Shown piece by piece: positions 7,429-14,288 of a stretch of 31,028 nucleotides of DNA; position 1 is the stretch's first letter; every line of letters begins with the position of its first letter. Source of the DNA: a virus; the IMG/VR virus record IMGVR_UViG_3300045741_000135, positions 1-31,028 of that record; one strand, given 5' to 3'. The notes beneath the pieces were generated by a model. The model was not told where the DNA came from and did no database searches. It was given only the letters and a program-made list of their open reading frames with translations. The translations under genes were made by a program, and so were the position numbers.

Positions 7429-8271
7429 ATGTCTAAGTACGAGGCCATGTTTAGAAGTATGATTGTGCGGCCTGCGTTTGCCAGCGCTGCGCATACGGTA
7501 TGCATAACGAAGATAAAGCCTTACAAGCAGAAGTACATTGAGGTTAGCAACAAGACTGGCGTGCCGTGGTGGTGGATAGCTTGTGTTCATCATATGGAGT
7601 CCAACAACAACTTCAGCACGCACTTGCATAACGGTGATCCATTAACCGAGCGAACAACCCACGTTCCGAGCGGCAGACCTATTGAAGGCAATCCGCCCTT
7701 TACATGGGAGGAAAGCGCGGTGGACGCTCTGACTGGCAATCATGCGGTTGCCAGTCAGAAGACTTGGAAGCTCGAAAACGCCCTGTGGCTGTTTGAGAAA
7801 TTCAACGGTCTGGGCTATGAGATGCACGGCATTAGTAGCCCATACGTTTGGAGTGGTTGTCAACACTATACTAGGGGGCGTTACGTGTCAGACGGAGTAT
7901 GGGATGCAGAGTCTGTATCACAGCAGATAGGCGCTGCAGTTATCCTAAAAGAGTTGATCAACATCGGAGAGGTTGTCATGCCGGATACGCCTGCCGCTCC
8001 CGTTATCTCGGGAAGCGTTGTTCCTGTCCAGCAGTCGGATGTAACCATCCCGCTCCTGGCTAGCGCGTTAAAGTTTTTGCAGGGGCCTATCGGCGCTGTG
8101 ATCATGGCGCAAGCCATCGATCCTAATAGCCTACTCAATACTGTGGCGCACCAGAACTTCTGGCTTGGTCTTGCAGTAACTGCAATCGGTGGTGTGCTGC
8201 AACATCTGCGCACCGACAGCACCAATAAGAATACGCTAACCGCGTTGGGTTTTACTACGCCGCCTCAGTAA
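7429..8271 (+). CDS. Endolysin-like peptidoglycan hydrolase with hydrophobic C-terminal region
   Basis: This 280-aa product begins with a lysozyme/transglycosylase-like domain (about residues 30-180): VPWWWIACVHHMES, where E57 is the likely catalytic acid, followed by NNNFSTHLHNGDPL and a conserved-looking HVPSGRP loop, as in phage lysozyme-family proteins. Residues about 185-280 are different: a Pro/Val linker, an amphipathic to hydrophobic stretch (about 208-230) and a likely transmembrane helix (FWLGLAVTAIGGVL, about 244-257). Hydrolase and membrane-anchor or holin-like functions may therefore be fused. The gene starts one base after the previous stop. A perfect 12-base inverted repeat lies inside it at 7728-7759. 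The small membrane protein following it fits a lysis cassette. Confidence 0.7.
   Translation: MSKYEAMFRSMIVRPAFASAAHTVCITKIKPYKQKYIEVSNKTGVPWWWIACVHHMESNNNFSTHLHNGDPLTERTTHVPSGRPIEGNPPFTWEESAVDALTGNHAVASQKTWKLENALWLFEKFNGLGYEMHGISSPYVWSGCQHYTRGRYVSDGVWDAESVSQQIGAAVILKELINIGEVVMPDTPAAPVISGSVVPVQQSDVTIPLLASALKFLQGPIGAVIMAQAIDPNSLLNTVAHQNFWLGLAVTAIGGVLQHLRTDSTNKNTLTALGFTTPPQ
7728..7759 (+). repeat. Perfect 12-bp inverted repeat inside the endolysin gene
   Basis: The arms TCTGACTGGCAA (7728-7739) and TTGCCAGTCAGA (7748-7759) are exactly complementary and separated by eight bases, TCATGCGG. In mRNA this would be a strong stem-loop within codons 100-111 (ALTGNHAVASQ). No T-run follows, so it is not a standard terminator. 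It could slow translation, stabilise or expose mRNA for cleavage, or bind a protein. Confidence 0.7.
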
Positions 8272-8291
8272 GTATAGGAGTTGGAGCAGCG

Positions 8292-8507
8292 ATGGACAGT
8301 ACGATAAGTCTGGGCCATATCATATCGCTGCTTGGCTATCTTGTTACAACGGTTGCCGCCGCTGGGGCGATTGGAGTACGACTTAACCGAGTCGAACGCG
8401 ATATTGAAAGGCTACTCGGCCTACTTGTTCAACAAGGTAGGCTGGAAGAACGCATAAAGAATATAGAAGACACAGTCCATAACAGGCGTAACCACGAGCG
8501 CGATTGA
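8292..8507 (+). CDS. Small membrane protein with coiled coil, holin-like or lysis accessory
   Basis: This 71-aa product has one hydrophobic segment (about residues 8-28, IISLLGYLVTTVAAAGAIGV) followed by a charged coiled-coil tail (about 30-65) with heptad Leu/Ile spacing. That layout resembles small haemolysin XhlA-like or class III holin-associated proteins of lysis cassettes, although in XhlA the coiled coil precedes the membrane helix. It starts 20 bases after the endolysin, with AGGAGTTGGAG upstream of the ATG, and is closed by an intrinsic terminator. Its likely role is to act in the inner membrane and time or assist endolysin release. Evidence is topology and neighbourhood only. Confidence 0.6.
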   Translation: MDSTISLGHIISLLGYLVTTVAAAGAIGVRLNRVERDIERLLGLLVQQGRLEERIKNIEDTVHNRRNHERD

Positions 8508-8528
8508 CCGCCGTAAGCGGTCTTCTTT
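8506..8528 (+). terminator. Intrinsic terminator after the lysis genes
   Basis: The stem GACCGC/GCGGTC (8506-8511 and 8517-8522) has loop CGTAA and is followed by TTCTTT. It starts inside the stop codon of the small membrane protein gene and precedes the scaffold gene by 27 bases. It would reduce read-through from the packaging and lysis genes into the head genes, or separate transcript levels. Confidence 0.55.
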
Positions 8529-8555
8529 CGACACCGAACGTAAACGGAGCATGAA

Positions 8556-9323
8556 ATGACAGCGCCAGATGATCTAGATTTTGACTTTGACGAGTTGGAA
8601 ATCGATGAAACAAATGAAGAAATCGAAACGTCCTTCGACCAAGAAGGTTCAGAAGGAAGCGAAGGCGGAGGGCGAGAGTCCGAAGCAGGAGATGATGGAG
8701 CAGAAGCGAACGCGGACGAGGGCGCGGGTGCACAGAGGCAGCTAAGTCGTGGCGAGCGTCGTTTCCAGTCCCTAGCCAACAAGGCGAAGGATGCAGACCG
8801 CAGAGCGCTTGAGGCTGAGACGCGCAACCAGCTTCTGCAGCAGCAGCTTATGCAGATGCAGCAGCCTGCGCAACCGCAGTACGATCCAAGGGCCGAGCAG
8901 GAGTACATTGCAGCGTTAGACCCAGTCGAACGCATGCAGTACGTCACAGGTAGGCAGATGCAGGCTCTACAACAGAGTCAGTATCAGCAGCAGGCAATGA
9001 TGATGGACATGGTTGATAGAACCATGTTTCAGAGCAAGGCCGCTTCTAATCCTGTGTACAAGAAGTTCGAAGCTGAGGTAGAGAAGCTACGAGCTGCAGA
9101 AGCAAGTAGGGGGCGCTACTTTAATCGGGAGGATATCTTGGCCTTCATCATTGGTCAGAAGCTTATCCAGGGTAAGCAGTCTGGCAAGAGTAAGCCGAAG
9201 GCTAAGCCACGTTCCTCGCAGACAGTCAGACCGGGCAACACATCTAATGATGTTTCGACCGGGAGGAAGCAGGATAGCGAGCGTGCAGCGCGCGCTAAAC
9301 GAGTTCAAACTTACACGTTCTAG
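8556..9323 (+). CDS. Scaffolding-like protein
   Basis: This 255-aa product lies immediately upstream of the capsid gene, where scaffolding proteins usually sit. Its N-terminal 65 residues are extremely acidic (runs of Asp/Glu, for example DDLDFDFDELEIDETNEE). The middle (about 65-150) is a Gln/Met-rich helix predicted to be coiled, and the C-terminus (about 200-255) is strongly basic (KSGKSKPKAKPRSS, RAARAKRVQ), matching the helical, capsid-binding basic tail of many scaffolds. It would chaperone coat assembly and leave before DNA packaging. A GGAG precedes the chosen ATG by about seven bases; an earlier overlapping ATG reads only two codons. Alternative: a minor head protein. Confidence 0.7.
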   Translation: MTAPDDLDFDFDELEIDETNEEIETSFDQEGSEGSEGGGRESEAGDDGAEANADEGAGAQRQLSRGERRFQSLANKAKDADRRALEAETRNQLLQQQLMQMQQPAQPQYDPRAEQEYIAALDPVERMQYVTGRQMQALQQSQYQQQAMMMDMVDRTMFQSKAASNPVYKKFEAEVEKLRAAEASRGRYFNREDILAFIIGQKLIQGKQSGKSKPKAKPRSSQTVRPGNTSNDVSTGRKQDSERAARAKRVQTYTF

Positions 9324-9357
9324 GGCGTGAGCATGCGCCTCGGACAGGAGATAAAAA

Positions 9358-10704
9358 ATGGCTGGCTTGAATACATCAGGTCAATTTATTACTGATATCC
9401 AGAACTATATCGCCGACGAGGTGCTACCGCTTGCCCGCCGTTGGCTCGTGGTCTATCAGTTCGGAACACCGCTGACGCTCCCCAAGGGGCAGGGCGTCAC
9501 TTATACCGCTACGCGCTTCGAGCGCGTGCCGCTGCCGTTCGCGCCGTTGTCGGAAGCAATCCCGCCTGTCGGCCAGACCATGACTATCAGTCAGGTGACT
9601 GCGACTGCCCAGCAGTGGGGCGACGTGATCACGATCTCCGACCGCGCGGAACTGACAACCAAGCACCCTGTCTTCCAGCAGGGCGTCAATCTCATGGGCC
9701 TGCAGATTGCAGAAACTCTGGAACGCAACACGTATGTGCAGCTCCTTGGCGGTACACAGATTAATTATGTCAACACCAGGGGCTCTCGCGCTGCGCTTGT
9801 TGCTGGCGACGTTCTTAATCTGCATGAAGTTAACCGGGCATTCGGTATTCTTCACACTATCGGCGCGCCTCGTTTTATGGGCGATGAGCAAACCAATATC
9901 AAACTGAAGGCGGAGGAAGGCGAGCCCAACGCAGGCAAGAACGCCCGCGCCAATCCTCACTTCGTCGCCGTCATTCATCCGCTTGTCGAACAGGACATGC
10001 GCGAGAACTCGTCTGTTATGCAGGCGTGGTCCTTCTCGGATGTGAACAAGATTTACAACTCCGAGATCGGCGAGCTGGGCGGCGTCCGCTTCTGCCGGTC
10101 GAACATGATTCCCACCTTCACCGGCGTTGCCCAGATCAACGGCACGGCGGGCACGGCGGGCACGCTGGCGACGGGCACCTACTACATCAAGGTCACCGCC
10201 TCCGACAGCCAGAACCAGTACGAAAGCCGTATCTATCAGGTTTCGACCGGCGCTGCCGTCACCGGCCCCAACGGCTCCATAAGCGTCACGTTGCCAGTCC
10301 TGGCGGGCTTCACCTTCAACGTTTACGTTGGAACCACCACGAGCCCCGCCAACCTCGGAACCTGCGTCCTCGGCCCACTGCAGGGACCATACGCCGGGCA
10401 GGCCACGCAGCTCGCCGGCGGGCAGACCGTGACCATTACTGGCACAGGCATTGCCCAGACGCCGCCAGCGGCGCCCGGAACCGGCGTGACCGTCTACCCG
10501 ACGTTCGTTTTCGGACGTGGCGCTTACGGTCAGGTTGTGCTTGACGACGTCAAGACAACCTTCTTGAAGGAAGCCGATAAGTCCGATCCCCTCAACCAAA
10601 TTCGGACTATGGGTTGGAAGGCTTATTATGGTACGCTGATCGAGAACAACACGTTCTTTATGCGTATCGAAAGCGCCTCGGCCTTCAGCACCACGTTTGG
10701 TTAA
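9358..10704 (+). CDS. Major capsid protein, N4-gp56 type, with inserted Ig-like domain
   Basis: This 448-aa product forms the icosahedral shell. Residues 1-255 and 380-448 match the N4-gp56 family pattern: a helical N-arm (ITDIQNYIADEVLPLARR), a GVTYTATRFERVPLP strand, QQWGDVITISDRAE, PHFVAVIHPLVEQDM, and a C-terminal block with FGRGAYGQVVLDD, DPLNQIRTMGWKAYY and MRIESA. About 120 residues (258-378) interrupt this fold and look like an immunoglobulin/fibronectin-type domain (TYYIKVTASDSQNQYESR, a second strand set, then GQTVTITGTG), probably displayed on the capsid surface. The ribosome site is strong (AGGAG, eight bases before ATG) and a hairpin follows the gene, fitting very high expression. 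The gene is GC-richer than its neighbours. Confidence 0.9.
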   Translation: MAGLNTSGQFITDIQNYIADEVLPLARRWLVVYQFGTPLTLPKGQGVTYTATRFERVPLPFAPLSEAIPPVGQTMTISQVTATAQQWGDVITISDRAELTTKHPVFQQGVNLMGLQIAETLERNTYVQLLGGTQINYVNTRGSRAALVAGDVLNLHEVNRAFGILHTIGAPRFMGDEQTNIKLKAEEGEPNAGKNARANPHFVAVIHPLVEQDMRENSSVMQAWSFSDVNKIYNSEIGELGGVRFCRSNMIPTFTGVAQINGTAGTAGTLATGTYYIKVTASDSQNQYESRIYQVSTGAAVTGPNGSISVTLPVLAGFTFNVYVGTTTSPANLGTCVLGPLQGPYAGQATQLAGGQTVTITGTGIAQTPPAAPGTGVTVYPTFVFGRGAYGQVVLDDVKTTFLKEADKSDPLNQIRTMGWKAYYGTLIENNTFFMRIESASAFSTTFG

Positions 10705-10713
10705 TCCTAACTA

Positions 10714-10733
10714 GGGGAGGCTTTAGCCTCCCC
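10714..10733 (+). terminator. Perfect hairpin directly after the capsid gene
   Basis: The arms GGGGAGGCT and AGCCTCCCC (nine bases) are separated by two T residues. It begins nine bases after the capsid stop codon. There is no downstream T-run, so it may only partly terminate or may protect the capsid mRNA 3' end, giving high capsid and lower tail expression. Confidence 0.6.
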
Positions 10734-10751
10734 GCCCTGGGAGTGGATAGC

Positions 10752-11051
10752 ATGGCGCTTCATACTTTGGTGACTAGAGCGGCGACAACCTTAACCGCCC
10801 TGACATGGACTAAGGATGCGCTGCAGACAGATATTGCTAATCTGGCGCAGCTCATTCTTGACGATCTAAATCCAGCGCACCCGATTAAGCCGGGTGCGTG
10901 GAGCAATAACGGCATCCTGTACATTCCAAACAGGACAGGAGGCTTTGTTGCAATGCAGCCGGGCGATACGTTGGCGGTTGACCTCAACGGATGGCCTATT
11001 ATTGTATCCGCTCAGTCGCTTACGGCTGGCAACGCATGGACATACGTGTGA
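10752..11051 (+). CDS. Small head/connector protein, unknown function
   Basis: This 99-aa product is chosen from ATG 10752; the longer frame upstream runs back through the capsid gene's end and hairpin and is not credible. It has an N-terminal helix (about 1-35) and a beta-rich C-terminal half (TGGFVAMQPGDTLAVDLNGWPI, interrupted here by no gaps) suggesting a small structural protein. Position after the capsid gene and before the adaptor suggests a capsid decoration or head-completion role, which is inference. Its TGA stop shares a base with the next ATG (TGATG). Confidence 0.6.
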   Translation: MALHTLVTRAATTLTALTWTKDALQTDIANLAQLILDDLNPAHPIKPGAWSNNGILYIPNRTGGFVAMQPGDTLAVDLNGWPIIVSAQSLTAGNAWTYV

Positions 11052-11488
11052 TGGGTAAATATGAAGGCCCTGTAGATTTTACGCTTCTGAGCGTAGAAGA
11101 GAAAGCCAAACTGCGGCAGCAGGCTAAAGACCGCGTGATAGCGGAACAAAAGAAAGCTGCGCAGGAAGCGTTCTTTGCAAAGGCTTTGGAATATGAGCGA
11201 CGTGCGCTTGATCCAGAGCAAGAGGAAGTCGAATTTCAGATCGATCTTCCGCGCTATGCAAAGCATGTAATGATCAATGGTGTGCAGTATCTGCACGGCG
11301 GTGTTTATATTACAACCCGTGACAGGTTCGATACCATTGCAGATATCGTGGCGAACGCTTGGCGTCATGATACGGCAATCTTGGAAGAGGAAGGACGGGA
11401 CCGCTTGCGGCGTTCGTTCGGCACTCGCATCAGAAACGGTGCCCAGATCAACACACCAAGCATCAGCAGTGGAGCAGTTAGAGTATGA
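11051..11488 (+). CDS. Small virion-block protein, helical then beta, unknown
   Basis: This 145-aa product starts at the ATG overlapping the previous stop (TGATG at 11,049), preferred over a start 60 bases upstream. The N-terminal half is a charged helix (about residues 15-55, EEKAKLRQQAKDRVIAEQKK). The central part (about 70-105) is beta-rich with aromatic residues (INGVQYLHGGVYITTRD), followed by helix (DTIADIVANAWRHD) and a disordered tail. A mid-protein segment of this kind resembles short phage structural proteins that bind the capsid or portal, but no family is certain. It overlaps the next gene by four bases, so production is coupled. Confidence 0.55.
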   Translation: MGKYEGPVDFTLLSVEEKAKLRQQAKDRVIAEQKKAAQEAFFAKALEYERRALDPEQEEVEFQIDLPRYAKHVMINGVQYLHGGVYITTRDRFDTIADIVANAWRHDTAILEEEGRDRLRRSFGTRIRNGAQINTPSISSGAVRV

Positions 11489-11919
11489 CGTCTACACCTA
11501 TTTTACCAAATCTTGTTCGTATCGCTTATAATGTACAACTTTCAGAACGTGAAGTTATTAGCTTTGAAACAACTGTTGAGCAAAGTGCTGATATACAGAC
11601 TTTCAATGGTGTGCTTAAGAAGCTAGTAACAGTCGCTGAACGTCAGAAGTACGTCGCCCAGCTTGATAAACTGCGCGCGGATTATAAGTCGAACGAACTC
11701 ATGCTGCGCGTGACAGAGGAAAGCGTCCCTCAGATCATTGAGAATGATCGTGCGCGTTGGGATGAAGGGAAGCGAACCGGCCTATACCGGCAATCGCGCG
11801 ATGCTACACTTGAACTGCAGAACGCACAGGTGACAGCGTCGCGGCATAGAAACATGCTGCACACAATCGAGTCACAGATTGTTGAGTATGAAGGCCGACT
11901 CAAGAAATTAGAGGGCTAA
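11485..11919 (+). CDS. Coiled-coil protein of the head-tail block, unknown
   Basis: This 144-aa product begins at an ATGA overlap with the preceding stop. It is almost entirely alpha-helical; residues about 45-75 and 105-144 have regular Leu/Ile heptads and many Lys/Glu/Arg, typical of an antiparallel coiled coil. There are no cysteines and no membrane segment. The location between a small head protein and the adaptor suggests assembly chaperone or connector accessory. I cannot assign a family. The downstream adaptor starts three bases after the stop. Confidence 0.55.
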   Translation: MTSTPILPNLVRIAYNVQLSEREVISFETTVEQSADIQTFNGVLKKLVTVAERQKYVAQLDKLRADYKSNELMLRVTEESVPQIIENDRARWDEGKRTGLYRQSRDATLELQNAQVTASRHRNMLHTIESQIVEYEGRLKKLEG

Positions 11920-11922
11920 TCC

Positions 11923-12648
11923 GTGGCGTTAACGTCTGCGCAGATCGTGAGTCTAGCTACCCAGATTGCTAGGTGTCCGGGATACACTTCGCAAGCTGGA
12001 CAGCTTTTGAACTCCATACTCTCTGATCTGGCGCAGACGTACGACTTTGCGCTTGCGAGGACAAACACGACTATCGTGTTTAACTCGGGGGGCATCTCAG
12101 GGAGTGGCCCGTACCCACTCCCTGCAGATTTTCTAAGAGCGCTTCCTGACGGAGTGTTCTTCATACTAAACGGTATCACATACTATCTAACGCCTATAGA
12201 CCTGGATGAATATGACTCGCTGCCTCAGACGCAAGGCTTTATGTCGTACCCATCCAGCTACACAACGAACATGGAGCTTACGCCGCCGACGCTGCTTGTG
12301 TGGCCTCCTGCATCTGGCTCCTACGTGACTACTATACGATACTATAAGCAGCCTGCAGATATAGCGACGCCTGAGAGTTCGTCGTCTGTGCCATGGTTCC
12401 CGAACACGGACTATCTCACAACGAGGCTTGCCGGTGAGCTTATGAAGCTTACCAACGACGACAGAGTTGATAAGTTCCTAGTTGATACTGGGCGCGAGAA
12501 TGACATGAGCGCGCCTGCCATCCTGAGACGTTATCTGAAGATGAAGGATGACCGCGAGTCCAGGGCGCAGACAGTCAGGCACGATCCCCGCGTCTTCAGT
12601 CGTGGGACTGCCGGTCTGAAGAACACCAAGAAGGTATTCAACCTATGA
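11923..12648 (+). CDS. Head-tail adaptor protein (podovirus gp4/SU10-adaptor-like)
   Basis: This 241-aa product fits the helical adaptor ring beneath the portal of short-tailed phages. The N-terminal helices (QIVSLATQIARCPGYTSQAG, then LLNSILSDLAQTYDF) are followed by the characteristic beta segment around PYPLPADFLRALP (about residues 63-75), a YYLTPIDLDEYDSLPQ region and a C-terminal helical bundle. A basic C-terminal tail would contact portal or nozzle. The start is GTG at 11923, three bases after the preceding stop; no upstream alternative fits. Two strong hairpins (12063-12081 and 12098-12124) lie inside the first third of the gene. Assignment rests on pattern and gene order. Confidence 0.7.
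   Translation: MALTSAQIVSLATQIARCPGYTSQAGQLLNSILSDLAQTYDFALARTNTTIVFNSGGISGSGPYPLPADFLRALPDGVFFILNGITYYLTPIDLDEYDSLPQTQGFMSYPSSYTTNMELTPPTLLVWPPASGSYVTTIRYYKQPADIATPESSSSVPWFPNTDYLTTRLAGELMKLTNDDRVDKFLVDTGRENDMSAPAILRRYLKMKDDRESRAQTVRHDPRVFSRGTAGLKNTKKVFNL
12063..12124 (+). repeat. Two tandem perfect hairpins inside the adaptor gene
   Basis: Hairpin one has arms AAACACG and CGTGTTT (12063-12069, 12075-12081) with loop ACTAT. Hairpin two has ten-base arms CAGGGAGTGG and CCACTCCCTG (12098-12107, 12115-12124) with loop CCCGTAC, and runs directly into a CTGCAG at 12122-12127. Both lie in codons 47-68. No T-run follows, so a translational or mRNA-processing role is more plausible than termination. 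Confidence 0.65.
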
Positions 12649-14288
12649 GTGCACGTCGCTCCGAGCCGTTCACGTTCTCGCCTGCAGGGCTCTCCGATGC
12701 CCTGTCGGGCTCGCACGTGTTCTCGGGCGCGTGCTATAAGCTGCAGAACCTAATTCCCGATCCGACAACCAAGAACCTTTGGATTTGCAGGCCTGCAGCC
12801 GTCCAGCTCACGAACTTCGCGGGCTTCACGACGCCGGGTTTCGTCTCCTGCTTCAAGGTCGTTGGCTCTCGCGTGTTCGGTATGCTCGCTACGGGCCGCA
12901 ACGCGGGCCATGACGAGCCGTTCGTCTATGATCTGGTCACGCGCACCTTCATCACGGTGACCGGCGTCACAAGCGCCAACACACCCATATCCCCGGCATC
13001 GAGCGGTGCTTGGTCCCCGCCCCAAATCGCCGTCATGGGCAAATACGTGATCGTGACGCACCCAGGCTTCCCAGGCGGCGCGGGCGCGTTCTTCGGCTGG
13101 TTCGACAACGGCAATCCTGCAGCGCCTGTGTGGAGTGCTGGAAACACGACAGGCACGGCCTTGCCGTACGTGCCGCAGGGCGTCGCCGTCTTCAATGGGC
13201 GCGCGTGGTTCGCGATCAACCCCACGATCTATTCAGCGCTGGTCCCTTCGACCTATACAACCGACGCATACTCGTTGAACATCGGCAGCACGCCTGTCAC
13301 GCAGATACTAACCTACGACGACAACATACCGATAACAGCTCTTGCAGGCCTAGGACTTTTCAATCAGAGCGGCGGTGTTGTACAATCGCTGTTGGTGTTT
13401 AAAGGCACAACTAATATCTATCAGGTGACCGGCGATTTTGCAACTGGCTATACGATATCGAGAAACTCGCTAAACACAGCGACTTCTACCGAGTCGCCAC
13501 TTGCGATAGTAAACGCGCCTGAAGGCTTGATGTTCATTGCTCCTGATGGGCTGCGTACTCTTGATTATTACGCCAAGATACAACATCCTGTCGGCATAGC
13601 TGGCGAAGGCGTTAACGCACCGTTCATATACAACTTCACGCCTTCTCGTGTTGTCGCTGCCTGCAATGCCTCATTGGTGCGGATATCGGTACAAAACTCT
13701 AGCAAATCAGGCGCACCATGGGAAGAGTATTGGTACGATCTGACTCGCAAGGTGTGGAGCGGGCCTCATACATTTGTACCATCTGCAATCGATACATACA
13801 GGCAGACGTTCATTGTAGCGCCTCAGGGAATAACCGGCTCGCTCTGGCAGTCTGACGTAGTCCCAAACACTACGTCTGTCTACACAGAGAATGGTACCCA
13901 ACTAACTTGGGATTGGTATACAACGATCTTTCCTGATGCAGGGCAGATGTGTGTTTACAATTTCCAGGAAACTACGATCAATATGGCGCTAGACGTCAAC
14001 ATGAACCAGTATATAGTATCGCTTATTAACCCGCAGAACACAGTGTACGACTCGCTTACTAACTCGGTTGTCGGTACGCCTCCTATCTGGGATGTATCTA
14101 TATGGGACGCGGTTGTCTGGGATGGTATAAGCTCTGGGCTTACACCGAGACGAGTTAACTGGACCAAACCGAATGTGACATCACGCGCGCAGATGAGGGT
14201 GCAAGGATCAAGCGCTGCAGGTGTCAAGCTCGGAGATATCAAATTCAATGTGGAGATTGTACCTTATGTTCCGCAAACTGGCATATAG
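12645..14288 (+). CDS. Tail nozzle / DNA-stabilisation-type tail tube protein
   Basis: This 547-aa product follows the adaptor with an ATGA overlap. It is predicted all-beta, with repeated WD/Kelch-like strand patterns (GSRVFGMLATGRN, YVIVTHPGF, LLVFKGTTNIYQVTG, EGLMFIAPDGLRTL), as in the beta-propeller nozzle (gp10-type packaged-DNA stabilisation) proteins closing the short tail of P22-like phages. The N-terminal segment (SGSHVFSGACYKLQNLIPDP) is typical: it recognises the head-side connector. No catalytic motif is visible. GC-rich codons in roughly the first 210 residues change abruptly near 13,290 to AT-rich codons, as in terL. The end overlaps the next gene by 23 bases. Assignment by architecture and synteny. 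Confidence 0.65.
   Translation: MSARRSEPFTFSPAGLSDALSGSHVFSGACYKLQNLIPDPTTKNLWICRPAAVQLTNFAGFTTPGFVSCFKVVGSRVFGMLATGRNAGHDEPFVYDLVTRTFITVTGVTSANTPISPASSGAWSPPQIAVMGKYVIVTHPGFPGGAGAFFGWFDNGNPAAPVWSAGNTTGTALPYVPQGVAVFNGRAWFAINPTIYSALVPSTYTTDAYSLNIGSTPVTQILTYDDNIPITALAGLGLFNQSGGVVQSLLVFKGTTNIYQVTGDFATGYTISRNSLNTATSTESPLAIVNAPEGLMFIAPDGLRTLDYYAKIQHPVGIAGEGVNAPFIYNFTPSRVVAACNASLVRISVQNSSKSGAPWEEYWYDLTRKVWSGPHTFVPSAIDTYRQTFIVAPQGITGSLWQSDVVPNTTSVYTENGTQLTWDWYTTIFPDAGQMCVYNFQETTINMALDVNMNQYIVSLINPQNTVYDSLTNSVVGTPPIWDVSIWDAVVWDGISSGLTPRRVNWTKPNVTSRAQMRVQGSSAAGVKLGDIKFNVEIVPYVPQTGI

Noticed and set aside
9424-10599. 391-codon minus-strand open frame opposite the capsid gene
   Set aside because: Shadow of a highly conserved-looking capsid frame; no start signal and no domain.
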